Source: Brachycybe producta (taxonomy: Eukaryota; Arthropoda; Diplopoda; Playtdesmida; Andrognathidae). Taken from it: a DNA stretch of 64,000 nt. The stretch lies in assembly GCA_036925085.1 (NCBI GenBank), contig JAUPFP010000003.1, forward strand, positions 7,998,442 to 8,062,441, given 5' to 3'. The notes under the pieces were generated by a model. The model was not told the origin of the DNA and made no database searches. It worked only from the letters and a program-made list of their open reading frames with translations. The number at the start of each line of letters is the position of its first letter. Position 1 is the first letter of the stretch. Of the stretch, positions 1 through 11,050 are shown one piece after another. Both the position numbers and the translations under genes were made by a program.

Positions 1-25
1 GAGGCTACTCTTGTTAAAAATCAAG

Positions 26-93
26 CAGGTGTGGTTAATTTCTTTTTCGCCACAACCTGTTGGTTGTGGCGAAAAAGAAATTAACCACACCTG
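26..93. repeat. Perfect 32-bp inverted repeat with 4-nt loop
   Basis: Positions 26-57 are the exact reverse complement of 62-93, separated only by TGTT. The arms begin CAGGTGTGG and end CCACACCTG. It sits inside the repetitive gag-end segment of GypA1 and interrupts its 48-bp coding repeat. It may have arisen by local template switching. No function can be assigned. Confidence 0.95.
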
Positions 94-236
94 TTAAGAC
101 TAAAGCAGAGCAAGTAGTAGTCTCAAAAGGAGCTACTTTTGCTAAAAACAAAGCAGAACAGGTAGTAGTCTCAAAAGGAGCTACTCCTGTTGAAACTAAA
201 GCAGAACATGGCGTAGCGAAAAAGTAGCTACACCTG
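94..236 (+). repeat. 48-bp tandem repeat in GypA1 gag/protease linker
   Basis: About three 48-bp units start near 93, 141 and 189. Each would encode a 16-residue unit around KAEQVVVSKGAT. A further partial unit at 1-28 lies left of the hairpin. Because 48 is a multiple of three, the array kept the reading frame. The units are not identical, so the array is not a very recent expansion. Confidence 0.8.
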
Positions 237-329
237 TTAAGAATTCGACTGCAGAGTAGTCTTCTCTGTAGGTTGAAAAACCAGTGTTGATCGAAGACAA
301 TACAGGATGTTTGGACCAAGTTGACTGAG

Positions 330-1930
330 ACAGTCACGCCTCGTGAACTTCAAGTCCAACAACAAGATGAGCAGACGGCTCCCAAAGTTCGTGTGAACTT
401 CGGAGGTCGTGAGTTAGTGATGACTACCGACAGTGGCACCGAAGCTTCTGTCATAAGTGAATCACTAGTCAAAGAAATGAAACAGGTAATGGATCCGCTA
501 CCTTTTCCACCGAATTTGACTGGTACCGGAGAAAATCCATTAAACATTATGAGACGTCGTCGTGCCGATTCAAGTCGCCGAAAAACTTGTCAAAGGAAAG
601 CTGATTGTCATCAAAGGACGACGTGAGGCTTTATTGGGAAATGATCTCGGTAAAGACCTCAACCTTTGCCTTGACATGAACAAGAAAATCTACTTTGGAG
701 AGGAACTGTTACCGGACACTCTCCAAAAGAATCAAAGAGCAGAAGATTCAAAATCTTAAAAATAAAGAAGAGGAGGATCTACAAGAGAAACTCCTGAATA
801 AGGGGCCAGCTAAGCTACGCCTGGTCCAGAATCTCGTGCTGGATCCGAAAAAAATTGCAATCGTCGAGGTCAATGCTCCTGATGATCTACGAGAAGGTAG
901 TCTTCAATTCATCGACTCGTGCAAAAGCACGTTTCAGCAGAGAGGAGTCAAGGTTTCTCCTGGAATCGTTGAAGGAAGAGTAAAGTCTGTCCTTCAAATC
1001 CAAATCTTCAATCCGTCTGGAGAGGTTATTCACCTCGGAGCCAGAGAAACAATCGCAGAGATCGAGGATGCCGTTAAAGCTCTTGATGTGCATGTGGGCC
1101 CCTCGATTTACAAAATTGAAGCTCAAAGTAATGAAGTGACAGTGAAAGACTATGTCAAATTTCAAGACAGTCTGAATGTCAACCCGAATCGTTCAAGAGA
1201 AGAACAAATGGTGATTCGGAAGCTTCTCGGAGAATTCAGAGACATTTTTGCCTACAAGACCTCCGACTTGAAAAAGACAAATTTGGCAACACACGTGATT
1301 GACATGGGTGAAAACCCGCCGGTTCGAGAACCGCTCCGGCGTACTTCACCTTCTCAGAGAGAGATCATCAAGTTGACACTACGTGATATGTTGGACGCCG
1401 GCATTGTAAGCCCATCCAAGAGTCCGTATGCAAGTCCAGGGGTGATTGTCAAAAAGAATGGTCAACATCGATTTTGCGTTGCTTATCGCAAACTCAATGC
1501 TCAAACCAAACCTGACCAATATCCGTTACCACGGATCGATGACGCTTTCGATTCTCTTTCTGGAGCCACGATTTTTGCAACCTTGGATCTCATATAAGGT
1601 TATTGGCAATTTCCGGTGGAAGAAAGAGATCGAGAAAAAACGGCTTTCGTATGCACAATGGCCTCTACGAATTTAACAGAATGCCGTTTGGTTTAATGAA
1701 CACACCTGCGACAATGCAGCGCGCTCTTGATTTGTTATTGGCAGGCCACAAATGGGAGACCTGCCTGGTCTATTTAGATGGCAATGTCATCTTCGCGAAG
1801 GACTTCGAAGAATTCATGAAGAGATTGAAAAATATCTTGGTGCTCAACCAGAACGCCAATTTAAGCCTTCAACCAAGCAAGTGTTTCTTCGGAGAAGATA
1901 AAATCAACTACCTTGGACATAAGATCAGTG
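330..1930 (+). pseudogene. GypA1 protease and N-terminal RT remains
   Basis: A retropepsin-like region around 400-680 shows the active-site type motif TDSGTEASVIS and a later LLGNDLG-like flap/end motif. A charged spacer follows. The RT fingers and palm begin near 1250, with VREPLRR, SKSPYASP, FCVAYRKLNAQTKPDQYPLP and then MPFGLMNTPATMQRALDLLLAGHKW. The lineage signature LAGHKWETCLVYLD is shared with every other gypsy copy in this window, so all belong to one broad clade. These are fossil coding remains, not a working gene. Confidence 0.8.
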
Positions 1931-1979
1931 CCTTTGGTGAACTGTACCTACACCACGCCCGCTACGGAGTTACACCAGG

Positions 1980-3570
1980 TGGTAAAGGAAAGAAAGGCAG
2001 ACCGAAATCGAAGTCGAAGACACGGGAGAAGGACGATACAAACCAAATGGATGGAGAAGATCCACTTGAAGGTATCTTTCAAAATCTAAGTGCTGAAAGA
2101 CGGGAAAGACTGATGGCCTGGTACGAAGCCCAGCAACCATCAGGATCGATGCAACTCCGGAGCGGGCATGGTGTAGGTACAGTTCAGCGTCATAAGGTAG
2201 TCCGAGAAGTGGATACCGGAGTGGAGCCCTCGTCGGCCCACGCTGAATTTCAGCGTCATACGGTGATTCCTGGATTGGACACTGAAGTGGAGCCCTCGTC
2301 GGCCCACGCTGAAAACCTGAGACAGGTTAATGTATTCCAAACGCCGCTCATGCTGAAGAGTGGAGGGACCCAGAGAGGCCGCCTACCAGAGACTCCTATT
2401 CTACGGAGAGAGGACCCGGACCAGCTAGAAAATGAGAGCCTAACAAGTGAGGATCCCAGCGTAGAAGAGCTGGAAGGAAATCCAATCTGTAATCGTCTTC
2501 GAACCTGTGAGGAGCTTGATGGGAAGTACAAGAGCCTTCACCCACTCCGGAATCTGGAGACCTTCAAAGGATTGACGTCTGTATACACCTTTCTGGAGGA
2601 CTACGAGAGTATCGCAGATCTGGAGGACTAGAGCAACGTCCACAATTCCTACTACCTACGTAAAGTGGTAGAAGAAGACGTAGTACGTTGGTTATCCAAT
2701 TTCTATAAAGAGAATAGAGGGAAGACCACGTGGGACTTCATACGGAGCGAGTTAATTGAAAGATTTGGACGTCGAGACGAGTTAGTGCAACTGAAGCTGA
2801 GGTTGGATACCATGCTCCAAAGGAAAAGAGAGGACACCAATCAGTTTTTGGGTCGCTACCTTGACTTGAGTAGAAAAGTGTTACCTGGGGTAACCGACAA
2901 ATACCGAATTGTGGAATTTCGGCAGAAACTTCATCCGATTATACGTAATGCTACACAGAATGCGCTGAATAGCAATCTGAAACTGTACACGACATATATC
3001 AAGGATACAGAGGAAGTTTTGATGGCTGATGGGTTATGGATACCGGAAGGAACGATGGGTCAACAAGCGACGACCCAGGTCTCCAAGGGTCCACAGAAGA
3101 ATAACCAACGCCAAAATGCCAAACAGACACAAGCAGTAATGGACGGAGGACGTTCTTACGCGGTTGTTACTCAAGATCAAGCGGACCCAACGAACAACTC
3201 GACTCCATCAAATTCAAATAACCAAGCGCAACAGAAGACCAACCAGAACCAGAACTCGAATCAGCAACAAGGTCGGAAATGGAACCAAAGATATCCGCAG
3301 AAGAAGAACTACAATGGCCAGCAAACGCAAGATAGAAGTAAAACCCTGAAAGAAATCAGTACAGTGGAGTGTTATCACTGTCACGAGAAGGGTCACTTTG
3401 CAAGAAACTGCCCAAAGAAAGTAGTCGCGGATGGAACCGTTGGACTTGTTCAACATGGAATGGCCACTGGGAAAAATGGCCAGCAGTATTTTGTTGTCAG
3501 CGAGAACGGGCAGAAGAAGTTCCTGCAAGAGGAAAACCCGGCTGATTTAAACTATAAAGGGTGGCAGTAA
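1980..3570 (+). pseudogene. GypA2 gag remains with CCHC knuckle
   Basis: The N-terminal part is basic (KKGRPKSKSK, resembling an AT-hook core) and contains an imperfect repeat: a block ending SSAHAE occurs twice, around 2200-2310. The middle part (about 2665-3060) has the retrotransposon capsid pattern: DFIRSELIERFG, then LKLRLDTMLQRK, a tether-like DTNQFLGRYLDLSRKV and FRQKLHPIIRN. An N/Q-rich spacer follows. A single zinc knuckle, C-x2-C-x4-H-x4-C (CYHCHEKGHFARNC), lies at 3370-3411. This is the usual gag layout of matrix-like region, capsid and nucleocapsid. An open frame crosses from GypA1 RT into this gag, which I take as coincidence at the insertion boundary. Confidence 0.85.
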
Positions 3571-3789
3571 AGAGGGGCCTACCGCCCTTTAATGACGGAA
3601 AACCCTCTGGAAAACGACAGAATCGAAACGAAACAGTGATCGCCAATTCCCAGAACATTGTGGACAAAGCTTTGTTGGGGGGGGAATAGGGGCGTGAGCG
3701 AAGCTACCAATGTCGCTGCAACTAGACCAAATGCTGGAGCACCAAAGAGACCATGTGATTTGGACACTTAAGGACTCCCTGAGCAATCG

Positions 3790-5160
3790 TCGGAGTTGTT
3801 AGTCGGCATTACGAATGAAAAACGACAACGGAATTCACGAAAATCTAAGAAGCTGCGAAAGGATACTGGTCGAAGGGGAGAAATCATCGAGGAGATATTT
3901 CCGAATCCCATCATCTGGTCACCTACGAAAGCTATGGTAGTTTACGCGAATAGCTTGGAGGAAGCAAAGAGAATAGTGGAAGCCATGGAAAATGGAGTTC
4001 ATCAGGATGGAATTGAGGGAAGGACCCAACAGAATTCTGCGGAGAGTATACCGGGGATAAGCAATATTGCTCAGGAAATCCCTCAAGATGTAACGTCCAA
4101 TGTTATTTCTTGGAGCAAGGCTGAAACTAATGCTGGAGAATCCAAGAAGACTATTGTAAAAACAGCTATCAGTAGAAGAGATGATACCAGCAGGATTCCT
4201 GCGAACAGCGAGGTTATAGAATCCGTTGAAGTTGGAGATTTATTGAGGAGTAGAGCTTGTTGCTGAAAGTGTAGAAACCACTGTGGACAGCATACTCACC
4301 TCATGCGAACTCATCGAGGTAGGAGATACTAAGCCCGATGAGAGTGTTGCCAAGATCACCATTCGGGTTGATGGCACACCAGTTAGATTTTTGGCGGATA
4401 GCGGAACTGGGTTCACTATCTTGTCAGGCACAATGGCCAGAGTACGGACTTCGATATGGACCAATCCGGAACGCACCTGCATTAGGCGCATTGGGAGGGT
4501 ACCGATTAAAGTACTTGGTCAGTTGTGGCCAACGTTCGAGTTGAACGGAAAGCAAGTAACGGCAAGGATGCTCATCATAGATGGAAAACGAGAAGCACTG
4601 CTGGGGAGAGACCTGGGAGCTGCATTTGATCTCATCATTTCCATGAAGACCTCCAAGATCTACTGTGCTAATGAGATGTTCTACAAAAGAACACGAGAAT
4701 TATTGAAGAAAGGAAGTGCGCGTAGTAGCCTTCCCTGGAATTTCTTCAAAGAGTTAAAAGAGGAGGGATGTGCTCAGAATAGCCATCTGACGAACTCCTA
4801 TGCCATAAAAGCCAAAGAGGAAAGCTGCGTAAAAGCCCAAGGAAGGATTACGTTAAATCCGGGCCAGGCATTGAACCTCAAGGTGGCTGCATGGCAAATC
4901 ATTGAAGAAAACGAAGTACTCATGATTGAAACAAACGATAGTCTCTTTAATAGAAAAGGCATCGTTGTGGCCAGCAGTGTGCTACAAGGGGATGGAACAT
5001 CACAACTGGAAGTCCAACTCCTGAATACCACACTGGAGTCCGTGGGGATTGGAGACCGCGAGACTATTGGACACTTCGAACTTCTAGAAGAACTAGAAGA
5101 AGAGCAAGCCTGCAAAGTTTCCGAGAAGGAAAACTTTAGACATCGGAAAAGCACCCGTTG
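3790..5160 (+). pseudogene. GypA2 spacer and aspartic protease remains
   Basis: The first part (about 3790-4260) encodes a charged, unrecognised spacer. From about 4340 there is a retropepsin-like domain: a beta-strand lead-in (TIRVDGTPVRFLADSGT), the DSGT catalytic motif, and the downstream ALLGRDLGAAFDL motif typical of gypsy proteases. After it, to about 5160, is the protease-RT linker, including a VxxSSVLQGDGTSQLEVQL-type segment that recurs as a similar region in GypB. In the family it would release gag and pol proteins inside the assembling particle. Confidence 0.8.
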
Positions 5161-5214
5161 ATTTTGAAAAAGAAATTCAACTTGGTCCTGAACTGACAGA
5201 TGATCAAAGAGAAG

Positions 5215-8040
5215 AGTTGACGATCCTACTAAAGGAGTTCCAACCAATCTTCGCCTTTTCATCTAAGGACCTGGGAGCTACGAATTTGACCAAACACAAG
5301 ATCGAAACTGGAGATAATCTACCTGTTCGAGACACGTTACGAAGATGCAGACCAGGGGAACGCATCGTAATTGATGAGACGCTAGAGATGAAGAAATCTG
5401 GGGTTGTAAGGCCATCGAAATCGCCATATGCATTGCCCATCGTCCAAGTAAAGAAGAAGGATGGCTCCTACTGTTTCTGTGTGGATTATTGGAAGTTGAA
5501 CGCGATTACAAAGGCAGACACTTATCCATTACCGAGGATTGATGACGCATTACACTCCATGAGAGGAGCATGCTACTTCGCAACGCTAGATATGAAGAGT
5601 GGATACTGGCAGTGCGAGATGGAAGAAAGCGACATCGAGAAGACCGCATTTACATCTCATCAAGGATTGTTCGAGTTCGTAAGAATGCCTTTCGGACTCC
5701 GAAACGCTCCTGCCACAATGCAGCGTGCATTGGACATCCTACTCGCCGGGCACAAATGGGAAACGTGCCTTGTCTACCTTGACGACATCGTAGTGTTTGG
5801 AAGAACGTTCGAAGAATTTTTGGAAAGACTCAGAATTATCTTGGACCTGCTGAGGACAGCAAACCTGAAGTTGCATCCAGTGAAATACTTCTTTGGATTC
5901 CAAGAAGTGAAGTATTTGGGACACCTGATCTCGCCTGATGGAATTCGGCCAGATCCAGATAAGGTTGTCGCCATAAAGAACTTCCCAGTTCCTGACAATG
6001 TAACCACAATCAGAAGTTTCCTTGGATTGGCTGGTTATTACCAGAAGCATGTACCTGGATTTGCCAACATAGCGAAGCCAATGTCAGACCTTACGGGTAA
6101 AGATATACTGTTCGAATGGTCAGTTGACCGCACGCTAAAGAATATGTTGTCAAAGTCTCCATTAGTCGCCGTTTATGATCCCAAGGCTGCAATATTTATG
6201 CATACTGATGCCTGTGGATACAGAATTGGAGCCATGCTATATCAAAAGTCAGAGGATAAACGAAGAAAGGAGATCATTGGAAGTGTCTCCAGAGTTCTAA
6301 GGGACGCGGAAAAGAACTACAGTACGACGGATAAGGAGTGCCTAGCAGTAATCTATGGAGTCACCAAGTTCCGGCTGTACCTGTTCCAGAAGCCCTTTAC
6401 AATTGTGACGGATCACCATGCATTATGCTACATGAAGACTGCAGCACGTCTGGAAGGAAGACTTGGTCGCTGGCAGCTGCTAATGCAGGAGTACGACTAC
6501 AAAATCACCTACAAAAAGAGGAAACTCCATGTCGAAGCTGATTGCCTATCGAGATATCCAGTAGGAGTACCTGTTAACTGGAAGGCAATTCCCGAAGCCG
6601 AGGACCTAGATGACAGTGTAATCTTCAATGTAACCTTACAATGGGATTGGAAGGTAGAGCAAATGTTGGACCAAGAGATTATGAAGATTCGTGAAGAGCT
6701 ACGTACACAGCCAGAGTCACCACTTCATAAGTTGTTCTGCGATTACGACAACAAGTTGTTCGCTTGTGTGTTTCACGGAAGTTCTGTGCCCACATTCGTG
6801 AACGTGGTTCCAAAGCACCTCATCCCAGAAGTAATGAGATTATGCCATGACGAGCCAGATGCTGGTCATGAAGGACAAACTAAGACCTGGAATCGAACCA
6901 GGCAAAGATTCTATTGGAATAACATGAAGCACGACATATTCGAATATGTGCGATCATGTGAGATTTGTCAGCTACACAAGTTGGGTACGGAGAAACCTGA
7001 AGGGTTCCTTCAAGAAATGCCCATTGGAAAGCCTTGTGAATGCTGGGGAATGGATTTCATTGGACCATTAGTACCATCGGTTGGAGGAAACAAGCACATC
7101 TTGTTGGCAGTCGATTACGCCACTCGATATTGCGTTGCTAAAGTAGTAAAAAGTACAACCGCACTAATCGTCATGAACTTCCTAGCAAAAGATGTAAGGA
7201 GAATCTTCGGGATACTAGAGAAACTCATTTCGGATTGAGGGACGCCATTTGTTGCAAAGAACACTCAAGAATTCTTGAAATTAAACAAGATAGAGCATGA
7301 AACAACAACTGCTTACCATCCGCAGAGTAATGGTCTCGCCGAAAGAACAAATAAAAGCATTATTCAGACCATGAAGAAGTATCTGACTCCTGCGAAGAAC
7401 CAGACAGATTGGGCAACTAAACTGGATGAAGTTTTGGAATCATACAACTCATCTGTACATTCATCCACAAAGTTTACGCCGTATCGACTCATGTTTGGGA
7501 GGGAGCCCAGAACTAAAGTTGACACCTTAGTTCCAGAACGACCAGTTCTTGTGGATAACGAGGCAGGAAACCTCGTGGACGTTCGACAACAGGCGGAAGA
7601 ACGCCAAGAACTAAGAACAGCCAGAGCGAACCTGAAAGCACCACATGATCGTCGAAAGAAGTACTACGACCGAAGGCATAAAGCGCCTTACGAGTATGAA
7701 ATCGGACAGAAAGTACTTGTACGAGACATGCGAATCAGGCCTGGACAGAACAAGAAGTTCTTAACGAAATGGAGACAGGGATATACGATGGTTTCGAAAG
7801 TATCAGACACCGTATACCGATTGAGTTATGAGAATCGAGCTGGAAGATTAGTGGAAGACTCTGTGAATGTTGCAAACCTGAGACCACTATATGAGACTTA
7901 CCAACAAGACGGACCCAATGTTCCAAAGACTGGAGACACCCTGGAGTCCATGGGTAACATCGCCAGAAGAATCCGAATTGAAACCTTTAAAAAAAAAAGA
8001 GATGACAGCGTTTGTCAAGAAAAAGAACTTACCTTCGCGT
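5215..8040 (+). pseudogene. GypA2 RT, RNase H and integrase remains
   Basis: Domains in order: RT (about 5260-5950) with [37 protein letters not shown] and the catalytic YLDD; the thumb and connection (FLGLAGYYQKHV); RNase H (about 6180-6540) with HTDACGYRIGAML and TDKECLAVIYG; integrase zinc-binding (H-H-C-C, with CHDEPDAGH and SCEICQLHK) at about 6840-6990; the DDE core (GMDFIGPLVPS, then HPQSNGLAERTNKS); and a C-terminal GPY/F-like region near 7680-7870 (GQKVLVRDMRIRPGQNK). This is the full gypsy pol order. The copy is broken but all domains are visible. Confidence 0.92.
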
Positions 8041-8680
8041 AAGAAGAGATGTTGTGGACACTGCAGATGCCAAAATGCTTGGATCGAATCTTCTGAGGAT
8101 GAAGAAGAAATTAAGATATTTACGAAAGCAATCCGAAAGCATTCTGACCGTAACGTCGAAATTAGAAGAAAAATGGCAGCAGACGATAACCAGCAGCAAT
8201 TCTCATACTTACCTTGCGAAGATGCGATGGAATTCACCAGAGAATATGGTAACAAGCCGAATTTTACCATGGAAACCATTGGATTTGTTGAAGAAATCAG
8301 CGAAATTCCTGAAGAAACGATGGGAATCGACGAAAAAGATGGAATTTCGCCGATGGAATTTCAAATGGAGCTGAAAAACGCGGAAGTTATCGATGAAACA
8401 ACAAAAATGGACGATAATATCGATGCTAGTGACGCCACAGGAAGAAATGACGTCTCAAATGAGGAAGTAAACAGGGAGCAGTTAATGACACTACCAAGCA
8501 TGGAAGAAACACGTGGGCAGAGGGATACATTAAGTAAAATGTCTACTAGCCTCGCACCACTATGGACCCGGGTCCTATTGTTTATCTTCTTCGTGCCCAC
8601 AAAAGAGGACGATATTTTGAACGGTGAAACGAAACCAGGCCCAGTTCCATCATCCCCATCGAAGGCGGATCAAAGATGAT
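7890..8680 (+). pseudogene. GypA2 frame after integrase, Cys-rich start
   Basis: An open stretch of about 260 codons begins inside the 3' end of the integrase region in another frame and ends where the next frame starts, overlapping it by a few bases. It encodes a KKRCCGHCRC cysteine cluster near residue 50, a long acidic middle with many E/D residues, and one short hydrophobic stretch near the C-terminus (LWTRVLLFIFFV). I do not recognise it. Its position is where env would lie, but I see no signal peptide, glycosylation-rich ectodomain or furin-type site. It could be the first part of an accessory protein or a spliced segment. Confidence 0.5.
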
Positions 8681-10514
8681 GTTTGAGACGGCAGCAGTCG
8701 GGCTGGAAAAAGAGATTGCCGATGGCCTTTGGGACTATGCAATTGTCCCAAACATCTCCAAGGCGGCCAAGAAACGTCAGGCCAGGAAGATTCTGCCAGG
8801 ATTCATCGGGGCGGGACAGCCCAACTTTTATAAAATGATTAAACCCGGACAGTCTGCTCCCGGAGGTGCAGAACCGCGAAATTGGGGCAAAGGCGACGAA
8901 AAAGCCAACACCAGTGAGTGGACCCCTGCGGATTGGGAGCGCCATAGTCGTCGAAACCGACCACCAATGCCTTGTCGACAGATCAGCGAAATATGGGATC
9001 ACCAGGGAAAATATGTGCCAAAAAGTCAGGCGCTCAAAGATGCGGAAAAGGCCTATGCGGAACTCGTCGAGCCAGTGGCCACTACCTTCAAAGCCACCGC
9101 ACCGACCGCAAAAAGACCAGCACCCCTGTCAAGTCCAACCGCTGCTACTGCTGCTTCTGTTGAGGTTATGGAGAGAAAAAGGGCGAAGCCAAGTAAAAGG
9201 CATCGAGAGGCCAGACAACGTCGTGAGGAAGGGCTCACGGAGTCCGTTGTGGCCCACCTCTTCAAACGAGAAGTCCAGGTCAACGAAGAGAAGGTGATGA
9301 TGATCACCATTCCCCACGAAATTGAGGACCAACCAAGAGATGACCACGACGACGAGAAAGATGTCTTATACAACGATGAGGAGATGGATCTTCTAGAGCT
9401 CGAAGCAACGGCTCCGGAGGCTGCCAAGACGTATGTGCAGCTGAAGGCCACCAACGAAAGTGTGACCAGCTTCCCGGCCAGCCCTTGGGATCGTTACCAA
9501 GAACAACTTCGGCACCTCATCGAACTGGCGGTCGAATACCACCAGCAAGGACTGTCGCTCGTGAACGTTTTTGAGACCAATGATTGCGAGAGGGTCATCC
9601 TGTACGACAGCAGAATTAGGGCGAAGGGAACGACTCTTCCCAGCAAAGTCCGAGATTCAGGTCTCCCAGAAGACCTGCTGGTACGCGGCGTTCGACGTTG
9701 GAGGCAGCCAAGGCCTCTCGTGGAACAAAACCGTCCCAGCAGAGGCCTGAGGACCAGGCTTCGGTCAGAGGTTAAAAGCTTCTTTCATAAAACACCCAAC
9801 AACAGCGTCACCCTCAGAGACACGTGCCCGCGAAGGGAAGGTCAACTGTATCGAGATGACATCGTCATCAACAGTTCAAAGGAAGCCACCAGGAGCGATG
9901 TGAAAGCTCCTGGGAGTCCTGGAGTCTCCACGTCGTCTCCTGGGCAGCCATCAACCGAGAGCAAAAAGGGACCAGCAAAGGAAACGCGCACCATTCTGAA
10001 GAAACCCGTCAAGGAACATCTGGGGTTGCCAGTAGGGACCCCCACAAAGTCCTTGGAGGTTTCGGAGGGCAGATGCATTACGCACCCTCATCGTTGCACA
10101 AGGGAGGATGAGACGATCCGCCACAATCTTTGTGTAAAATGGCAGAAGGAGAGGACACCGCGTCGTCAAATGTACCTTGGGCTGTTTGAGTGGAACGAAT
10201 CTCCACCAGCCAATAGGATTCCGGAGAAACCACAAGCGTTCTTACTGGGCCTGGTCATCCGCAGTGTCTCCGCTCTCCTCGCCATTCGACCGACCGACCG
10301 AGAAGTGACTGTGTTCCACTACCAGGACGCTTGGGAGAGCGAAGACGTCGAAGGGAGCATTCGAAGATGGGTCCGTTCCTTCTTCCGTTGGGATGCCAGC
10401 AAGCCGATCACCATCGTGGGTCACGGTGTACGCCGCCCTAATCATCATGATGACCGACCCTTCATCCACTTCGATGATGCCAGCAGTCATGTGGCCGGAC
10501 ACAAGTCGTCGTAG
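8676..10514 (+). pseudogene. GypA2 accessory ORF downstream of pol
   Basis: A single open stretch of about 612 codons in the env position. It is rich in charged residues and proline. Near residue 85 it has RNRPP followed by IWDHQGKYVPKSQAL. The minus-strand GypC frame at 52375-51170 has a matching block (NWNDQGEYVPQSTAL), so the two frames look homologous. The C-terminal about 110 residues are the most protein-like part (MYLGLFEWNE, then LLGLVIRSVSALLAIRP and WVRSFFRW). It has no transmembrane helix or signal peptide. It is not an envelope by appearance. The length of uninterrupted frame beside broken pol frames suggests it was under selection until recently, or is free of breaks by chance. 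Confidence 0.6.
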
Positions 10515-11050
10515 TCACGGGGATCTGCCGAGACCGCCATCCTCCTGGAAAGAGAGCTATGCCGAAGTGAAGAGAGCCCCACCAAAGGATTGGGCCGCCT
10601 GGAAATACTAAGGCAGCGGTCCAGTCGTTTTGTTTTTTTTAAGTATTGGGCTTTATACTTTTTGATTTTTTTATGCATGTTTGCATTTGTTTTAGTATTT
10701 TGATACTGTCGTATTATGCACGTTCGCATTTATTATAGACCGTTGTCTATTTATATCGTTTTACTTTTGATTGTATTTTAAGACAGTTGTCTTTTTATAT
10801 AGAAGTTTTATATTAGGGGATTATCCTTTTGTAATTTGAGAGGCTTTTCCAGTCAGTTTTTAATCTTTTAGATTTTTTTTATTCCAAGCGGGAATTTTTA
10901 AAATAGCGAGATGCTATTTATATCACGAGTTGTGATTTTTAAAATTTATATCCGGACGGGATTTTAAATTATTGCATGGTTGCATTTTATACCAACGGGT
11001 ATTTTTAATAGTTTTAAGTACAGGGACATACTTTTAAACTAGTTGGGGGG
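10515..11050 (+). other. GypA2 AT-rich 3' untranslated region and PPT
   Basis: T-rich DNA with a loosely repeated pattern in which an A/T run is followed by a short G-bearing motif (for example GTTGTCTTTTTATA and GTTGCATTTTATA). It ends in the purine run AGTTGGGGGG at 11041-11050, immediately before the LTR. That run is the expected polypurine tract for plus-strand priming. No gene is visible here. Confidence 0.7.

Larger units (their letters stand above)
1..1935 (+). mobile_element. GypA1, left part of a split Ty3/gypsy fossil
   Basis: Remains of a Ty3/gypsy LTR retrotransposon entering from the left edge. The visible parts in order are a repetitive gag-end segment, an aspartic protease region and the first two thirds of reverse transcriptase. 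The RT region ends at about 1935 at a YLGHKIS-type motif, where the unrelated gag start of GypA2 begins. The continuation of the same element, starting at the RSFLG and GYY motifs that normally follow, resumes at about 11888. I read this as a younger element inserted into an older one. The 5' LTR is not in the window. The copy is clearly broken, at roughly half a dozen or more places over both halves, and looks older than the GypB copies. Confidence 0.85.

Noticed and set aside
1603-2631. Open frame joining RT-like and gag-like sequence
   Set aside because: It crosses the insertion boundary between GypA1 and GypA2. The two parts belong to different elements, so a real fusion gene is unlikely.
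8520-8620. Short hydrophobic stretch of the GypA2 frame considered as an Env transmembrane domain
   Set aside because: Only about a dozen residues, close to the frame end, with no signal peptide or glycosylated ectodomain. Insufficient for an envelope call.
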